From Chrysophaeum taylorii (taxonomy: Eukaryota > Sar > Pelagophyceae > Pelagomonadales > Pelagomonadaceae), in NCBI GenBank assembly GCA_029834535.1, contig JAQMWT010000212.1:1-64000 (forward strand): DNA of 64,000 bases, given 5' to 3'. The notes under the pieces were generated by a model that was not told the origin of the DNA, did not search any database, and saw only the letters and a list, made by a program, of their open reading frames with translations. Position 1 is the first letter of the stretch; each line of letters starts with the position of its first letter. The position numbers and the translations under genes are program-made. Below, in pieces: positions 31,507 through 42,018 of the stretch.

Positions 31507-32886
31507 CTAAGCGGGAAGCGCCTTACCGTCGACAAGAATGTAGAGAGTGTTCTGGACAGAGTCGTACGGTGGAAGAGTAGCCGAAAGAGCAACTTGATGT
31601 GATGGTGGGGAGGATGAAGTGGAGTGAACGCCGTAGGCGTTCTTGAACTTGTGAAACAAGTTGCGTTGAAGGAGCTTCGGAAAATGATCAGCGACCTGGT
31701 AGAGAGTAGGACACCAGAGAGGTCTAATGATCGAATTAGCTTGGTAGTCACGAATGCGAAATTCCCGTAAGTTGATATGACGAGAAGGAGCACTGACTTT
31801 AGGATGATTAGCGACATGTAGTGCGCTAGCGTTGTCAATAAGCAATGGGATAGCGTGAGCTTGATCACACGAAAACAGATAGGGGTGGGACGAGAAGAGC
31901 TTGTAGAACCAGTGACATTCATCAGCGGCTGCGCTGGCGGCGATGAGTTCAGCTTCCATGGTGCTCTTGGCAGTGAGAGTCTGGCGTTTGCTAGACCAAA
32001 ATACGAGACTGCCAAAGACGAATATACATGCACCAGAGTTGGATCGTAAGCGAGGGTCAGAACGATCAGCAAAGCTTGCATCAGTAAAACAGATAATAGG
32101 TGAACGAAGATGATGCAGTTCAGGATAGTGAGCGATCAGATGCTGAATAAAGGGGGTGATAGGCGGGCTGTTGGATGAACAGTCAAGGGAGTCATTCGGA
32201 GTGCCCTTTAAATAGCGAAGTAAAACATATAAGTGCAGAAGGTGTGTTTGGTCGGGGTTGTGCATCCCTTTGCAGCATTTGTTGCACAAGGTGGTGATGT
32301 CCGGCCGACATGTGACAGACAAATAAATGCTGGTGCCACAATAGAAAGGGAAGTTTTGGCGTAATACATATAAGGTAGTAGCCAAGTCTGAGAGAAGTTT
32401 AGTAGAAGGTTTTTGGACGAGGATGTCCGAATAGGGGACGTCTAGGCTATGTAGGTTGAGCTTATGCTCAGCAAGCATCTTGTTGATCTTCGCTGCTACA
32501 TTCATAGTGAGATGACCAGCGGAGACATTATAGTGGAAATCGATGCCAAGAAAGGATCTGATGTTGTCATGCCATGTACCCTTGCCATATTCGGTCTCCA
32601 GAGCGGTGCGAAGAGACGCAATTTTAGCAGTGTTGTTACCAGTGATCAATAGGTCATCGACTGAAACGGATAGTAATACCCATTGGTTGATATATCGATC
32701 CCAATTAATATAGAGACAAGAATCGACTTGTGAGCGTTCGAACTCATGGTGTCGAAGAAACGAGTCGAGCTTAATATTCCACAACAAAGCTGACTGTTTG
32801 AAGCCATAGAGAGCCTTGACGAGTCGGAGAGCGAGCTGCGACTCTGGATGGTTCTTCTGTATCTGCTGGATATGATTTGGCGAGAC
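31507..32886 (-). CDS. RT C-terminal part and RNase H of C (426 residues)
   Basis: It shows LVKALYGFKQSALLW, SQVDSCLYI, the catalytic SVDDLLITG (about 32653-32661), IRSFLGIDFHYN, and VTCRPDITTLCNKCCKGMHNP. RNase H follows with CFTDASFADRSDPRLRSNSGACIF, WSSKRQTLTAKSTMEAELIAASAAADEC and LLIDNASALHVANHP. These are classic Ty1/copia signatures, and the frame is open to the end of RNase H (VADHFPKLL). The right edge is D's insertion site. Confidence 0.92.
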   Translation of the reverse strand, partial: VSPNHIQQIQKNHPESQLALRLVKALYGFKQSALLWNIKLDSFLRHHEFERSQVDSCLYINWDRYINQWVLLSVSVDDLLITGNNTAKIASLRTALETEYGKGTWHDNIRSFLGIDFHYNVSAGHLTMNVAAKINKMLAEHKLNLHSLDVPYSDILVQKPSTKLLSDLATTLYVLRQNFPFYCGTSIYLSVTCRPDITTLCNKCCKGMHNPDQTHLLHLYVLLRYLKGTPNDSLDCSSNSPPITPFIQHLIAHYPELHHLRSPIICFTDASFADRSDPRLRSNSGACIFVFGSLVFWSSKRQTLTAKSTMEAELIAASAAADECHWFYKLFSSHPYLFSCDQAHAIPLLIDNASALHVANHPKVSAPSRHINLREFRIRDYQANSIIRPLWCPTLYQVADHFPKLLQRNLFHKFKNAYGVHSTSSSPPSHQVALSATLPPYDSVQNTLYILVDGKALPA

Positions 32887-33201
32887 TGCAGAGAAATCTG
32901 CTGCCTCTTACCCTTATCCATCCGTTGAGAACGTGATCTCTTCCTTACCCACCTTCTTCCTTTATACACAATCGAATAGTCCTCTGATTTGTGCCTACGC
33001 TCATCATCCTGGTCTAGCGCGCCCCGAGGTATGTAGCACTATACACTTTACCTTTCTCGTGCAGTTCTAGATGCCGCCTGTCGTGTTCTGGGGATATAGG
33101 GAACATACCTTTTCATTCCCCGAATTAAATACTTCCAGACGTTCATGATGAGACGGGATGGTTTCCCAGGTGACTTACCACTGCTTGCAAAATGCTCTGC
33201 A
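32887..33201 (+). repeat. 5' LTR of D (315 bp)
   Basis: TG...CA termini with 7-bp inverted ends. The first 15 bases (TGCAGA-GAAA-TCTGC) can fold into a GAAA-capped hairpin. About 95.6% identical to the 3' LTR by hand count. Confidence 0.93.
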
Positions 33202-33220
33202 GGTTATGGGCCCAGGCGTG
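33202..33220 (+). promoter_or_regulatory. primer-binding site of D (initiator tRNA-Met anticodon arm)
   Basis: GGTTATGGGCCCAG begins at the base after the LTR, followed by GCGTG. Its complement CTGGGCCCATAACC matches the anticodon arm of eukaryotic initiator tRNA-Met. Confidence 0.82.
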
Positions 33221-33721
33221 TCCCTGAGAAACCATGTGTTAAAACGTGCACGTAACCTATGGGTATTGGGCCGTTACCGCGCCGGCTCAGCCTCGACACG
33301 TAAACACACTTGTGAATACAACGCCATTACCATTGGGCTGTATATAATACTTTTTTGCACACGTGATCGTGTAACCTTGTGTGCACCTGTTCATAGTATC
33401 GTATTGTCATGTCAATGTTGATGTGTGTGTAGTTGGCTAACCTGTACTCTTGCACACATGTTGTGGAATATTTTGGGTACGTCCACTCGTAAATTCCATG
33501 GCAATGCACTTAACAAGCTCCTTGAGAGCACCAAAACTAACCAGCTGCCTGAGTGACTGCGCTTAGCGACACTACTCTGGACTCACAGCTTGCACAGTCG
33601 TCAAATATACATCTTTCCATCGAAAACGATGAGTGTACATTGACACCGATAGACAGACCCCCTTAGAATGTCTAGACAGTGTCAACTGCGTGACTGAACC
33701 CACAGGCTCCCGTCAACTGCT
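33221..33721 (+). other. D leader
   Basis: About 500 bases without a supported gene, between primer-binding site and Gag. It contains a TATATAATA stretch at 33341-33349, downstream of the LTR, which might be an internal promoter element or chance. Confidence 0.5.
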
Positions 33722-35152
33722 ATGGCAGAACACGCAGCACGAGCCGCACCCAAGGCGATCACAGGTGCGGATATATTGAAGCTCGAAGCTCCTGTAGTTG
33801 AGTTTCTTAACGATGGAAATCGATTTCAGCTTCAGACTCGCAAGGTATCCTTGCAAATCAAGCACATTAAGCAATTGTTACGGTCCAGTCATGCCGATGC
33901 CTTCCTCGAGTACGACTCGTACGAAGCATATACTCGGTCATGCAAGGACTACGAGATCCTCCGGAATCAAATTCTCGATCGCGTTTTCCTGGAATGGAAG
34001 ACCGATAGGGCTGCTGATCTCCGTTTCGCTGTTGATGAATTGCCCCCTGAGTATCAGGAATGGCATTTCACCAACGAAGCTTTCCCCCACTTACCTGATG
34101 CAGAAGTAGCTCAGCTAGCTACTGTCTGTTACGACTATGAAGTCAAGGCATTACGTCCTGAAAGCAATGCCCGTTTCTTAGAAGAGGAACGAATATTAAA
34201 TCGCGCGCACCCGAAGGCATTAGCTTTCGACACCCGTGTTCGTGCCCCTGTTACTATGTTTTCGTTAACTGCTGCTGACTGGCACACTTATCAGAACACG
34301 TATGCTACATTCTTGCATACTTACTTCAATCTTGAAAGTGTTGGAAAACCAGCACTTGCGGCCTGGCCCGCCATCAATGAGGTATATAACAAAAGTTATT
34401 TACCCAACAAGGCTCGAGCCATTATGCTCATCGCCTTTAGTCACTACGAGTCTGTTACGACTACTGATGTGTCCTATTTGAAACAGCAATTTAACTCTGT
34501 TGTTTATAATCCTAACTGGTATGTCCATGTATTTATCGAAGCTGTCCTGGCATTTAGGCAAATCTCTTACCAACTTAACCAGGAAGAGACTGACCTTCAA
34601 TTCGACTTTGGCACTCTTTGTAGAAAAAATATATGAAGAGATACATCGGCATTATGCCGATAATACCAGCAACAATCGTTACGATCGTGGTTGGGTAGAT
34701 TGGTGTTATATGTATGAAACCCGATCTTCATCTCGGCCTGTGCCAGAAGCTGAACGATTGTGTCACCCTACCAACCCTAGCTACATTTTAGAATACGCAT
34801 TAGACCTGTACAATGTAGTATCAAATGGGTCGAACAAAAGACGCTTAGAACGCCCCGTTTCTTGGCAACCCTATGTCGAAGGTTTATCATCTCAACCAAA
34901 GCCAAAGTTACTACTTACAAACATTCTGGATCTAGCAGACAAAAGTCTGACTCAAACTGCTAACACACTCGCCTTCATCACTTCGTCTCAACCTGGTACA
35001 TCTTCCACGTTCAATGCTAGACGCTTGCGTAACTCTAATGATGCTCGCCAGCCTTTCTCTCGCAGCGATTTATCGTATTATCGTTCTGGTGATTCTTACG
35101 TCACCAAGAAAACTGCTGGACAGTCCCATGACCGTCCAATTTAACCCCGCAC
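33722..35152 (+). pseudogene. Gag of D
   Basis: It starts MAEHAARAAPKAITGADILK. It shares with family A the blocks YDSYEAYTRS, NLESVGKPALAAWPAINE, PNKARAIMLIAFSHYES and NWYVHVFIEAVLAFRQ, then LERPVSWQPYVEGL and FNARRLRNSNDARQPFSRSDLSYYR. This establishes A and D as sister families. Structural capsid role by position. No CCHC knuckle seen. The frame is broken at a couple of points. Confidence 0.78.
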
Positions 35153-35248
35153 TTTTGACAGGTCCTCTCGGTCTAACATGAAATATTAGAACGAACAAAT
35201 CACACCTTAAACACCCTGCGAGAACAGTGTAGTGAACTTACAAAGCAT

Positions 35249-36496
35249 GTGACAGATAATGATACCACGGCTCAGCTACAACAGAATATCAACAAGTTAT
35301 TTGAGACTCTATTACAATCAGCTGACATTCTGTCAACGACATCTACTGAGGACAACAGTAGTTTACTTCGTCTAAACGAACAGCTCATGTTTGCAGAAGA
35401 CATCATTTGTGATGTAGACGTTCATCTATCCTCGACCGAAAAGTCGTTAAACTACGTGGAGCCACAACACCATACTGTTGTTACTGCTCCCACCCCAAAG
35501 GCAACTCCTCCTACTACAAACACACAGGGTTATCCTTCCAATACCGTGCCTAACCTCTTTGCCGCTTCCGCCATCTCGGCTTTACTACCAGCGTTATTGT
35601 CCTCGCTATCTTCACAGGTCCAATCTGCCCTCAACCTACCATCACAAGCCGAAACCAAAAGGGAAGCCGATCATACTTCGCTATCGTCATTTGATGAAAA
35701 GCACGGCATGGCTGATGAGGCTGACGAACCATCACCACCTGTTCAACCGATTATTATTCCAACGAATCTACTATTGCTGGAGAACTTCTTCACAGCCAGT
35801 CTCTCCACCACGTGCACACATTCAGAAAACGCCTTCCTCGCCAACTACATGAAGGTAAACAGTGTCCCTCCACATTGTTCTTTTCTATATTTTGACTCTT
35901 GTGCTACCATCTCATTGATGTCCACTTACGATTTTGCAATACCCAATCACATTATTCCACTGGACTCCAAATATGCGCCGATTGTTATTCAAACGGCCAC
36001 AGGACAGCAACGTGCCTCACAAATGATGTTAGCACGTAACATTGTTGTTCCCCTACCAGATCATCCACAAGTTGGCTATGTTAAGATCGACTTCGCTTTA
36101 TGTCTTCAGCCAGTGCATGACCGACATCTCGCTATCCTGAGCATGCTCGAGTGGAACCAGACGAACCTGACCACTGTGTTCAATGATCGAGCTGAGCCAA
36201 AGCTCAGCGCTGTCGCGAGCCGCATAGACAAAGATGTACGTACACCCATACATTATGTAGCAGCTAATTTACCCGCTCTCCCTTGTCTCACTTACAACAT
36301 CGCGCGCGACAAGCGGCTGGAACTTCGCTCTCTCGCATTTCCCCTCAAGCGATACCATGAAAACAGGGATCTACTGGCATACTACAACTACCTACTCCAA
36401 AGAGTTTTACCAGATCGCCCGTGGATTCGCCCTTTGGTTCTCAATCTTCGGAAACAGAACAAGTTTGTTCAGCAAAACACGCAGCCATTAACCTGA
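35249..36496 (+). CDS. Gag tail and aspartic protease of D (415 residues)
   Basis: The first 130 residues are an acidic, helical and then proline/threonine-rich linker (LLRLNEQLMFAEDII...). The protease follows with LYFDSCATISL at the active site, IQTATGQQRASQMMLARNIVVPLPDHPQVGYVKIDFAL, and a conserved tail ending VLNLRKQNKFVQQ. The D-S-C-A form parallels D-T-C-A in family A. It is followed closely by the methyltransferase frame. Confidence 0.78.
   Translation: MTDNDTTAQLQQNINKLFETLLQSADILSTTSTEDNSSLLRLNEQLMFAEDIICDVDVHLSSTEKSLNYVEPQHHTVVTAPTPKATPPTTNTQGYPSNTVPNLFAASAISALLPALLSSLSSQVQSALNLPSQAETKREADHTSLSSFDEKHGMADEADEPSPPVQPIIIPTNLLLLENFFTASLSTTCTHSENAFLANYMKVNSVPPHCSFLYFDSCATISLMSTYDFAIPNHIIPLDSKYAPIVIQTATGQQRASQMMLARNIVVPLPDHPQVGYVKIDFALCLQPVHDRHLAILSMLEWNQTNLTTVFNDRAEPKLSAVASRIDKDVRTPIHYVAANLPALPCLTYNIARDKRLELRSLAFPLKRYHENRDLLAYYNYLLQRVLPDRPWIRPLVLNLRKQNKFVQQNTQPLT
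35434..35454 (+). repeat. 21-bp inter-domain motif, copy 1 of 5 in D
   Basis: The motif GACCGAAACGTCGTTAAACT plus a final A occurs, with at most three mismatches, at 35434-35454, 38413-38433, 40578-40598, 42861-42881 and 48602-48622, always on the plus strand and always between domains of D. In four places it is read in the same frame, as T(E/A)xSLNY. The 42861 copy lies after the RNase H stop. Not noticed in families A or C. Confidence 0.75.
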
Positions 36497-36511
36497 CTAC
36501 TCTCACGCCCA

Positions 36512-38300
36512 GTGTTTCTCTCACAAGAGTCCAATCTCCGCAAACCCTCTGTCATGTTACTTTGTTCTGGTTTGTCAACTCCGGCGTTCCTGTCTCAAGC
36601 CACTAATGACTTAGGCTTAAATATCAATGTAAAAGTTGTTGTTGAGTCTGATGATACGCTTGTTCGTATGTTACGCCACCGTTTCCCTACTGTATTATTA
36701 TTTGAATCTCTCCCCGCCTTTATTAACCATCTTCACCTAATCTCACCAGAGGAAAGGCGCACATTCTATTGTGATATAATTGAGATCACTCCCCCCTGCA
36801 CGAACAGGAATTTACTAAAACAGCATAAGACAGAAGACTTACACAGCCTGCTGGACGATTCTCTTTTCGACAGCATGTTGTCTGTCATCAAGTTACTCCA
36901 GCCCTTGGTACTACTGGCTGAGATGACGCCTCCACATAAGTACTGTCATCAAGACCACATCACAGTGGCCAATCTTATCCATGCAACACTTGATTACTGT
37001 GTCGATGTTGTTGATAGGTTCCCGACCTACCTCTGTGGCGACTACCAATCTAGAGAAAGATGGATATGCATCGCACGCAGGTATTCTACTGGACCAATTA
37101 AAATATTGTCGTGGCCTATCCTCCATCCACGCCCCTTCCTAAAGATCGTGGATGATCTACAAGCTATTCCCAAGCGCCTTTGGCTACCTAAACACGTATC
37201 CAAAGACTGGATCCGGGTGTTCCCCGATCCTCCATATATCCCCGTTCCTAAAACGTTTGCACCTTATTCTCGCACAGGTTCTGTTCAGCTTACTATGGCT
37301 GACCTTGAATCCCTCAATATGTTACTGCTTCGCCTTCACTCACAACAGGCTCACGAGCAACGTACTCACTCTGTTCAATCCGAGTGTACTTATCATCAGC
37401 TGTGCTTTAAACGCTCCTCTATGGAGCCGCTACCCAATGCAACCTACCCTATACACGTCCAGGCTTTTACAATACTCTATAACTTGTTTGCCAGCTTGCA
37501 CACTAACTCACCCACTCCTGTGTCTTATTACATAACCGTTTTCGAAACTAACCAACCGTCACACAGGTTACTACTTACAACCTCATCAACATCATACAAC
37601 CCCCACTTCTTAACTGGTGGCCACCACTCTGACGGCAACCTCACCATAGAGAACGCCACCACCAAATATCATGCTTCTATTGACGCGCTTGGAAGCACGT
37701 ATACGTTCACTGCTTCCGACATTCCCCGCGACCGCGACAGGTCCATATATTTGGAGTTTGTGGGTTACTTGTGGATAGTCCAAGCCCTTCCCCAAGTTGG
37801 CTCCGCTGCCACCTATGGCACCGCCATACAAAAGCTCTTGTCCATGTGCTCTCTTGTGATGCCTGGCTGCCTTACCTACAAGGCCACCGACAACTCTTTC
37901 GACTACAAGGATTCTCATTTTGCTCTGGAAGATCACCACTTATCTCATAGTCGCTATATAGGGTACCTTCGTGGAAGTGACCGCAAACTCGGCTCTAAAA
38001 TCCACTCCATGCATGCTCCATTGCCCACCGTCCGAGGGTACGCCAATATTATTTTACTTGACCCCCGCAACGGGAAATTACGCTACCCCACTCGACCGGA
38101 GTTGATTCGTGCTAACAACCACACCAAACAACAGGAATCTTTCCTCTTGTCTCTACGCCATGGCCTTTGCTGTGGCATGCTCAGCAATGCTCTGCCTGCC
38201 GGTACGTACAGTACTCTGTACAATCACCTCTCGCTCCTCGTTGCCGATATTAAATCCCTTATGTTGGACCCTACCTTCCAACATACTGCTGCCGTGACGA
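36512..38300 (+). CDS. cytosine-C5 DNA methyltransferase-like domain of D
   Basis: First part of a 790-residue open frame (36512-38884). Motif order: LLCSGLSTPAF at residues 16-26 (motif I-like), VVVESDD at 42-48 (II), TPPCTNRN at 93-100 with Cys96 (IV), AEMTPPH at 136-142 (VI position), CGDYQSRERW at 175-184 (VIII, QxRxR). A long variable region follows, then RYPTRPELIRANN near 526 (IX) and SNALPAGTYSTLYNHL near 558 (X). C5 methyltransferases have this arrangement, with the target-recognition domain between VIII and IX. The long uninterrupted frame argues for selection while the element was active. Likely captured long ago, since IV and VI are diverged. Catalysis is unproven. Confidence 0.75.
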
Positions 38301-38670
38301 AGAAATCCTATGTATCCAATTTCATGACCGTTGATCAAGCTTCCACCACGTGCAGCACAGATACCTTGTCTTTGGCACAAGCTTTTATGATGTCTATTTC
38401 CAGCAACTGCTTGACCGAAATGTCGTTAAACTATATATCTTCGTCCTACGAAGATACTCTCGTTACTCGTGATGATGAGGATGCACCTCCAAGTGACCCT
38501 GCTGCGCACCAGGATGACGACGCACCGCCTTCCCCTGCCTTAGACACCGAACTCAAGTTCGATGTTCGGCGCAAACGGCATATTCCCGCTCATCCCATTC
38601 CTCGTAAGTCCTCGCACACGGATCCACCGAATATCTCAATGCCAAAGAACGTGCCAATCGCTTCCACCGG

Positions 38671-41653
38671 GTGCATCACTGCCCCGACAACGTCGCTGCC
38701 AAGGCCCCCAACGTACTTGCTCGCCCTGGATTCTCTGCTTCTGACATACCATATCGCGACTTATGCACCGACTGCATCGCACACAACAAGCGCCACCCGC
38801 ACAAGCATTTCAATGCGACCAAGCCTTCTTTTGAGCAAACTCACAAAGCCGGCGAAGTCTGGGCGTGCGACGGCGGCTATGTGACCATCCCATCCGAATG
38901 GGGAGGCTTCACACATATCATCGTCTTCAAGGAACTCATTTCGAAATTTCTCTTGGTGTACTTTACACGCACCACCAACGCCACGGAGTTCACTCAAGCT
39001 CTGGATTTTGTGTATGACTTCTGTCGTACACAACTCAACGTGCACATGCGCACCCTCTACTCCGATGCCTTCAAGCCCTACTTTAGCCAGCACATTACCT
39101 CCCCGTACCGCGTCGATAAGGGCATTCAACTCATCGCCTTCCCGCCGTACATGCACCACTTTAACTTTGAAGTTGAGTCCGCCATCGGTTTCATCGCCTC
39201 CGCCTCCTCAACTCGCCTTCGTTCTCTCCTTGATCCTCACTATCGTGGCGCCAAGATCGTGGAACCAGCCATCATGTTTCCGTGGGCGGTGATACACACC
39301 GTTCAAAGCAACAACCTTCTCCCGAACGCCACGCTCGAGCGCATTCATTATGCTATCCTGAGTCCGCAACAGCTACTCTACAACCAACTCAACACTCCCC
39401 AACATGATATGCTCAAGATTTTTGGCGCTGAATGTTACCTTCTATTGGAGCCCCATGAACACCATAAGTGGGGACCGTGCCGCCGCAAATATTTATATCT
39501 CTGTTGCGCCAACGCGCAAAACCCGCTCGTCTCCCCACGCGTCGACCATCTCGCTGACGTCGTCCTCAACCCTGAAAACGGACAAATTCGTGTTTCGTCC
39601 AAGCTGCAATTCCTCTACATGTTGCAGCATCCTACTCCTGATCTTGAACTAGCTCCTCCGCCACACGCTCCTTCCGCGCCTTTCTCGCTCACACCCCACA
39701 CCACTATGCAAGATCATGTCATTCAGAGGGGGACAAGGACTTCTCATCCTCAGAGGGGGCACTCCCCACCTCCTTCAGCTCCTCCTTCTTCGTCCCCTAC
39801 TCCGGCCTCTTCTCCATCTTCTAACGCTACCGCCGACGAATCTGGCTCTATGTCACCGCCACCCTTGCTTCCTTCTTACAAAGACCTTTTTGCACAAGAT
39901 GACCTCATTCTTGTCCCGGGTTCTAAACAGCCCAACACCCACAAGGCCACTTATATGAAATCTATTCAAGCCCGGTTGCAAGCGTCTACTATTGGTGCTT
40001 ACAAAGCCGCTGGTGGCAAACTCGCCGATTTCCGCTGGGATCTTCGCCACCACTTTCTTGCGTTCGAGTCTCCCGCCCTCTCCGCCCTTCATCTCAGTGG
40101 CGGTATCCTCTGGTCTGCTATCTGCTCAGAGGGGGAACATGCGTTGTTAGCTCGTCTTCTTCTCCCGTTGCGCACTGACTTACTTGCCCGCTACCCGCAC
40201 GTCGATGGTTACTTCGCCCACGCCAAGTGCGCATCCAGCATCCCAGCTGCAACCTTTTTAACTGCTGATGGTTCACCTGCGTGCCCCATTCCTCAGCCCC
40301 TTTTATCTGCGTTCACTGAACACGCTGCTGCCTTTGGCACTTCTTCCTTACAATATGCACTTACGTACCTGGCGCCGACCAGCTTTATTGATCACAACTC
40401 CGAGTTCGGCGCTACTTCTGCATCTCTGGCTGACTTGGAGGAATACCTTCTGGTCTCTACAGAGTTTATCACCCAGGTCTTACACACCGACCCTACTATC
40501 CATATTCAACTGGAATCTGCTTCTCCTACTCCTACTGACGCTGTTTCCGCTTATCCCGAAGTTGCGCACACTGCCTCGACCGCAACGTCGCTAAACTATA
40601 ATTCACCAGCCATTGTTGGTCCTGACGAATATAAGGTCCAAGAAGCTGACGTTTCCATTGACGAATATAAACTTAAGTGCCTCCACGGTTTGTCGCCCGA
40701 AAACGGGCACGCCTACCTCAAGGCCATCGCCAAGGAACTCCACGACATTATCCGCTTTGGCTGCTTCAAACTTTCCTTACCCGACGGTGTCTCTCGTCCT
40801 ATTGACAGCAAGATGGTGCTGAAGATTAAAACAGACTCTGCAGGCAAATACGTTAAGCACAAGGCTCGCCTCGTACTACGTGGCTTCCTAGCATCTCTTG
40901 GCGCCGATTTCTTTGGTACCTTCAGCCCCATGGCCACCATGACCGCAATCCGGGTACTACTAGCTATTGCAGCATACAAGCAATTGCCTGTCTACCATGC
41001 CGACGTCCCGAACGCCTTCGTTCAGTCTGACATTGATGCCAACGTCTATGTTCAGTTACCAGACGGCATCAAGCTTATCGACCCCGATGACGCTAAGTAC
41101 AAGGGCCGACGTCTACCGAAAGTGCTGAAGTCACTTTATGGACTTAGGCAATCACCATCCCTTTGGAACAAAGAGATAGACGGCTTCTTCCGTAGCCTTG
41201 GTTACAAACGCCTGCATTCGGACTCTTGCCTATATGCTCGAGTATCCGCACATGCTAAGTTCGTCGTATGCAGTCTGTCTGTAGACGACATTGTTATTGT
41301 GTCCAACGACGACCCTCTTCGTACTGAATTACAGGATGCCCTCCACAAACGGTATGCTGTAGAGCAGTTTGAACCTGTCCATACCCTCCTATGCATGCGT
41401 GTGTGTCGCACATCTGACGGTTCCATTTCACTGGATGTGCAAGCCAAGCTGGATGAACTCTTCGCTGACCACCCAGTCATGCAGCAACTGACCCCGCTCA
41501 AATATCCTAGGTCATCGTCCTTCAAGTATAAAGATGGCACTCCCAGCACTGAAACAGAGTTGTACGTCATTTCGCACTTTGCCACCCTCCTTGGCAAGCT
41601 GGTGTTCATGCAAGTTGCCTGCAGACCTGACTTCTCGCAAGCCTTGGGCAGAT
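38671..41653 (+). CDS. integrase and reverse transcriptase of D (up to 1004 residues open)
   Basis: Integrase: CTDC at residues 32-35 (zinc-binding), WACDGGY with Asp67, YSDAF with Asp132, FNFEVESAIGF with the catalytic glutamate at 167 or 169. Then LADVVLNPENGQIRVSSK and a proline/serine-rich linker. RT: KHKARLVLRGFLASLGADFF, VYHADVPNAFVQSDID, LPKVLKSLYGLRQSPSLW, catalytic SVDDIVIV (codons at about 41278-41295), and VACRPDFSQALGR, where the SINE-like repeat interrupts. Upstream, the preceding frame holds the histidines of the integrase zinc region. A complete copia pol core. Confidence 0.93.
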
Positions 41654-42018
41654 ACCCTTACCCTGATCGCCGACTGCGGTTGTGATGGAGGACGGTGCCT
41701 CATGAATCCTGAGCCTTGCGAGGGCATCCGCCCTCGCGGCGTAGGTTGGCACCTATTCGCCTCCCGGGTGGGCCGGTTGGCAGCCGGAACGTTCGCAGTG
41801 GGACGGGGTATGGCCGGGGGGCGAAGACGGAAGGTTATCGACGAGTTGGTTGTCAGTCACAACGCGGTCTCCTCGTCGCATGGCGACAAGCTTGATGGTC
41901 ACTCTCCGCCGACCGAGCTTTCGGCGCTCCTCGTCTACAGGCCCGTGATTCCGGACTGGCTCCTGTCGGTCCGGCCTGGCTCCCATGCTCGGGAGAGGTC
42001 TGAAGTTAGTTAGTTAGT
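41654..42018 (+). mobile_element. GTTA-tailed SINE-like retroposon (365 bp)
   Basis: Perfect 10-bp duplications TTGGGCAGAT (41644-41653, 42019-42028). It starts ACCCTTACCCTGATCGCC and ends with the hairpin and GTTAGTTAGT. It sits at the RT/RNase H border of D, so it is younger than D. Confidence 0.93.

Noticed and set aside
33341-33349. TATA box as the promoter of element D
   Set aside because: It lies downstream of the LTR and primer-binding site, where the main promoter is not expected. Mentioned only as a possibility.
35434-35454. Hammerhead ribozyme remnant for the GAAACGTC-containing motif
   Set aside because: No CTGATGA core is found upstream of any of the five copies.
41654-42018. 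MITE (small DNA transposon) for the GTTA-tailed repeat
   Set aside because: No terminal inverted repeats. Variable 5' ends, tail repeats and variable-length duplications fit retroposition.
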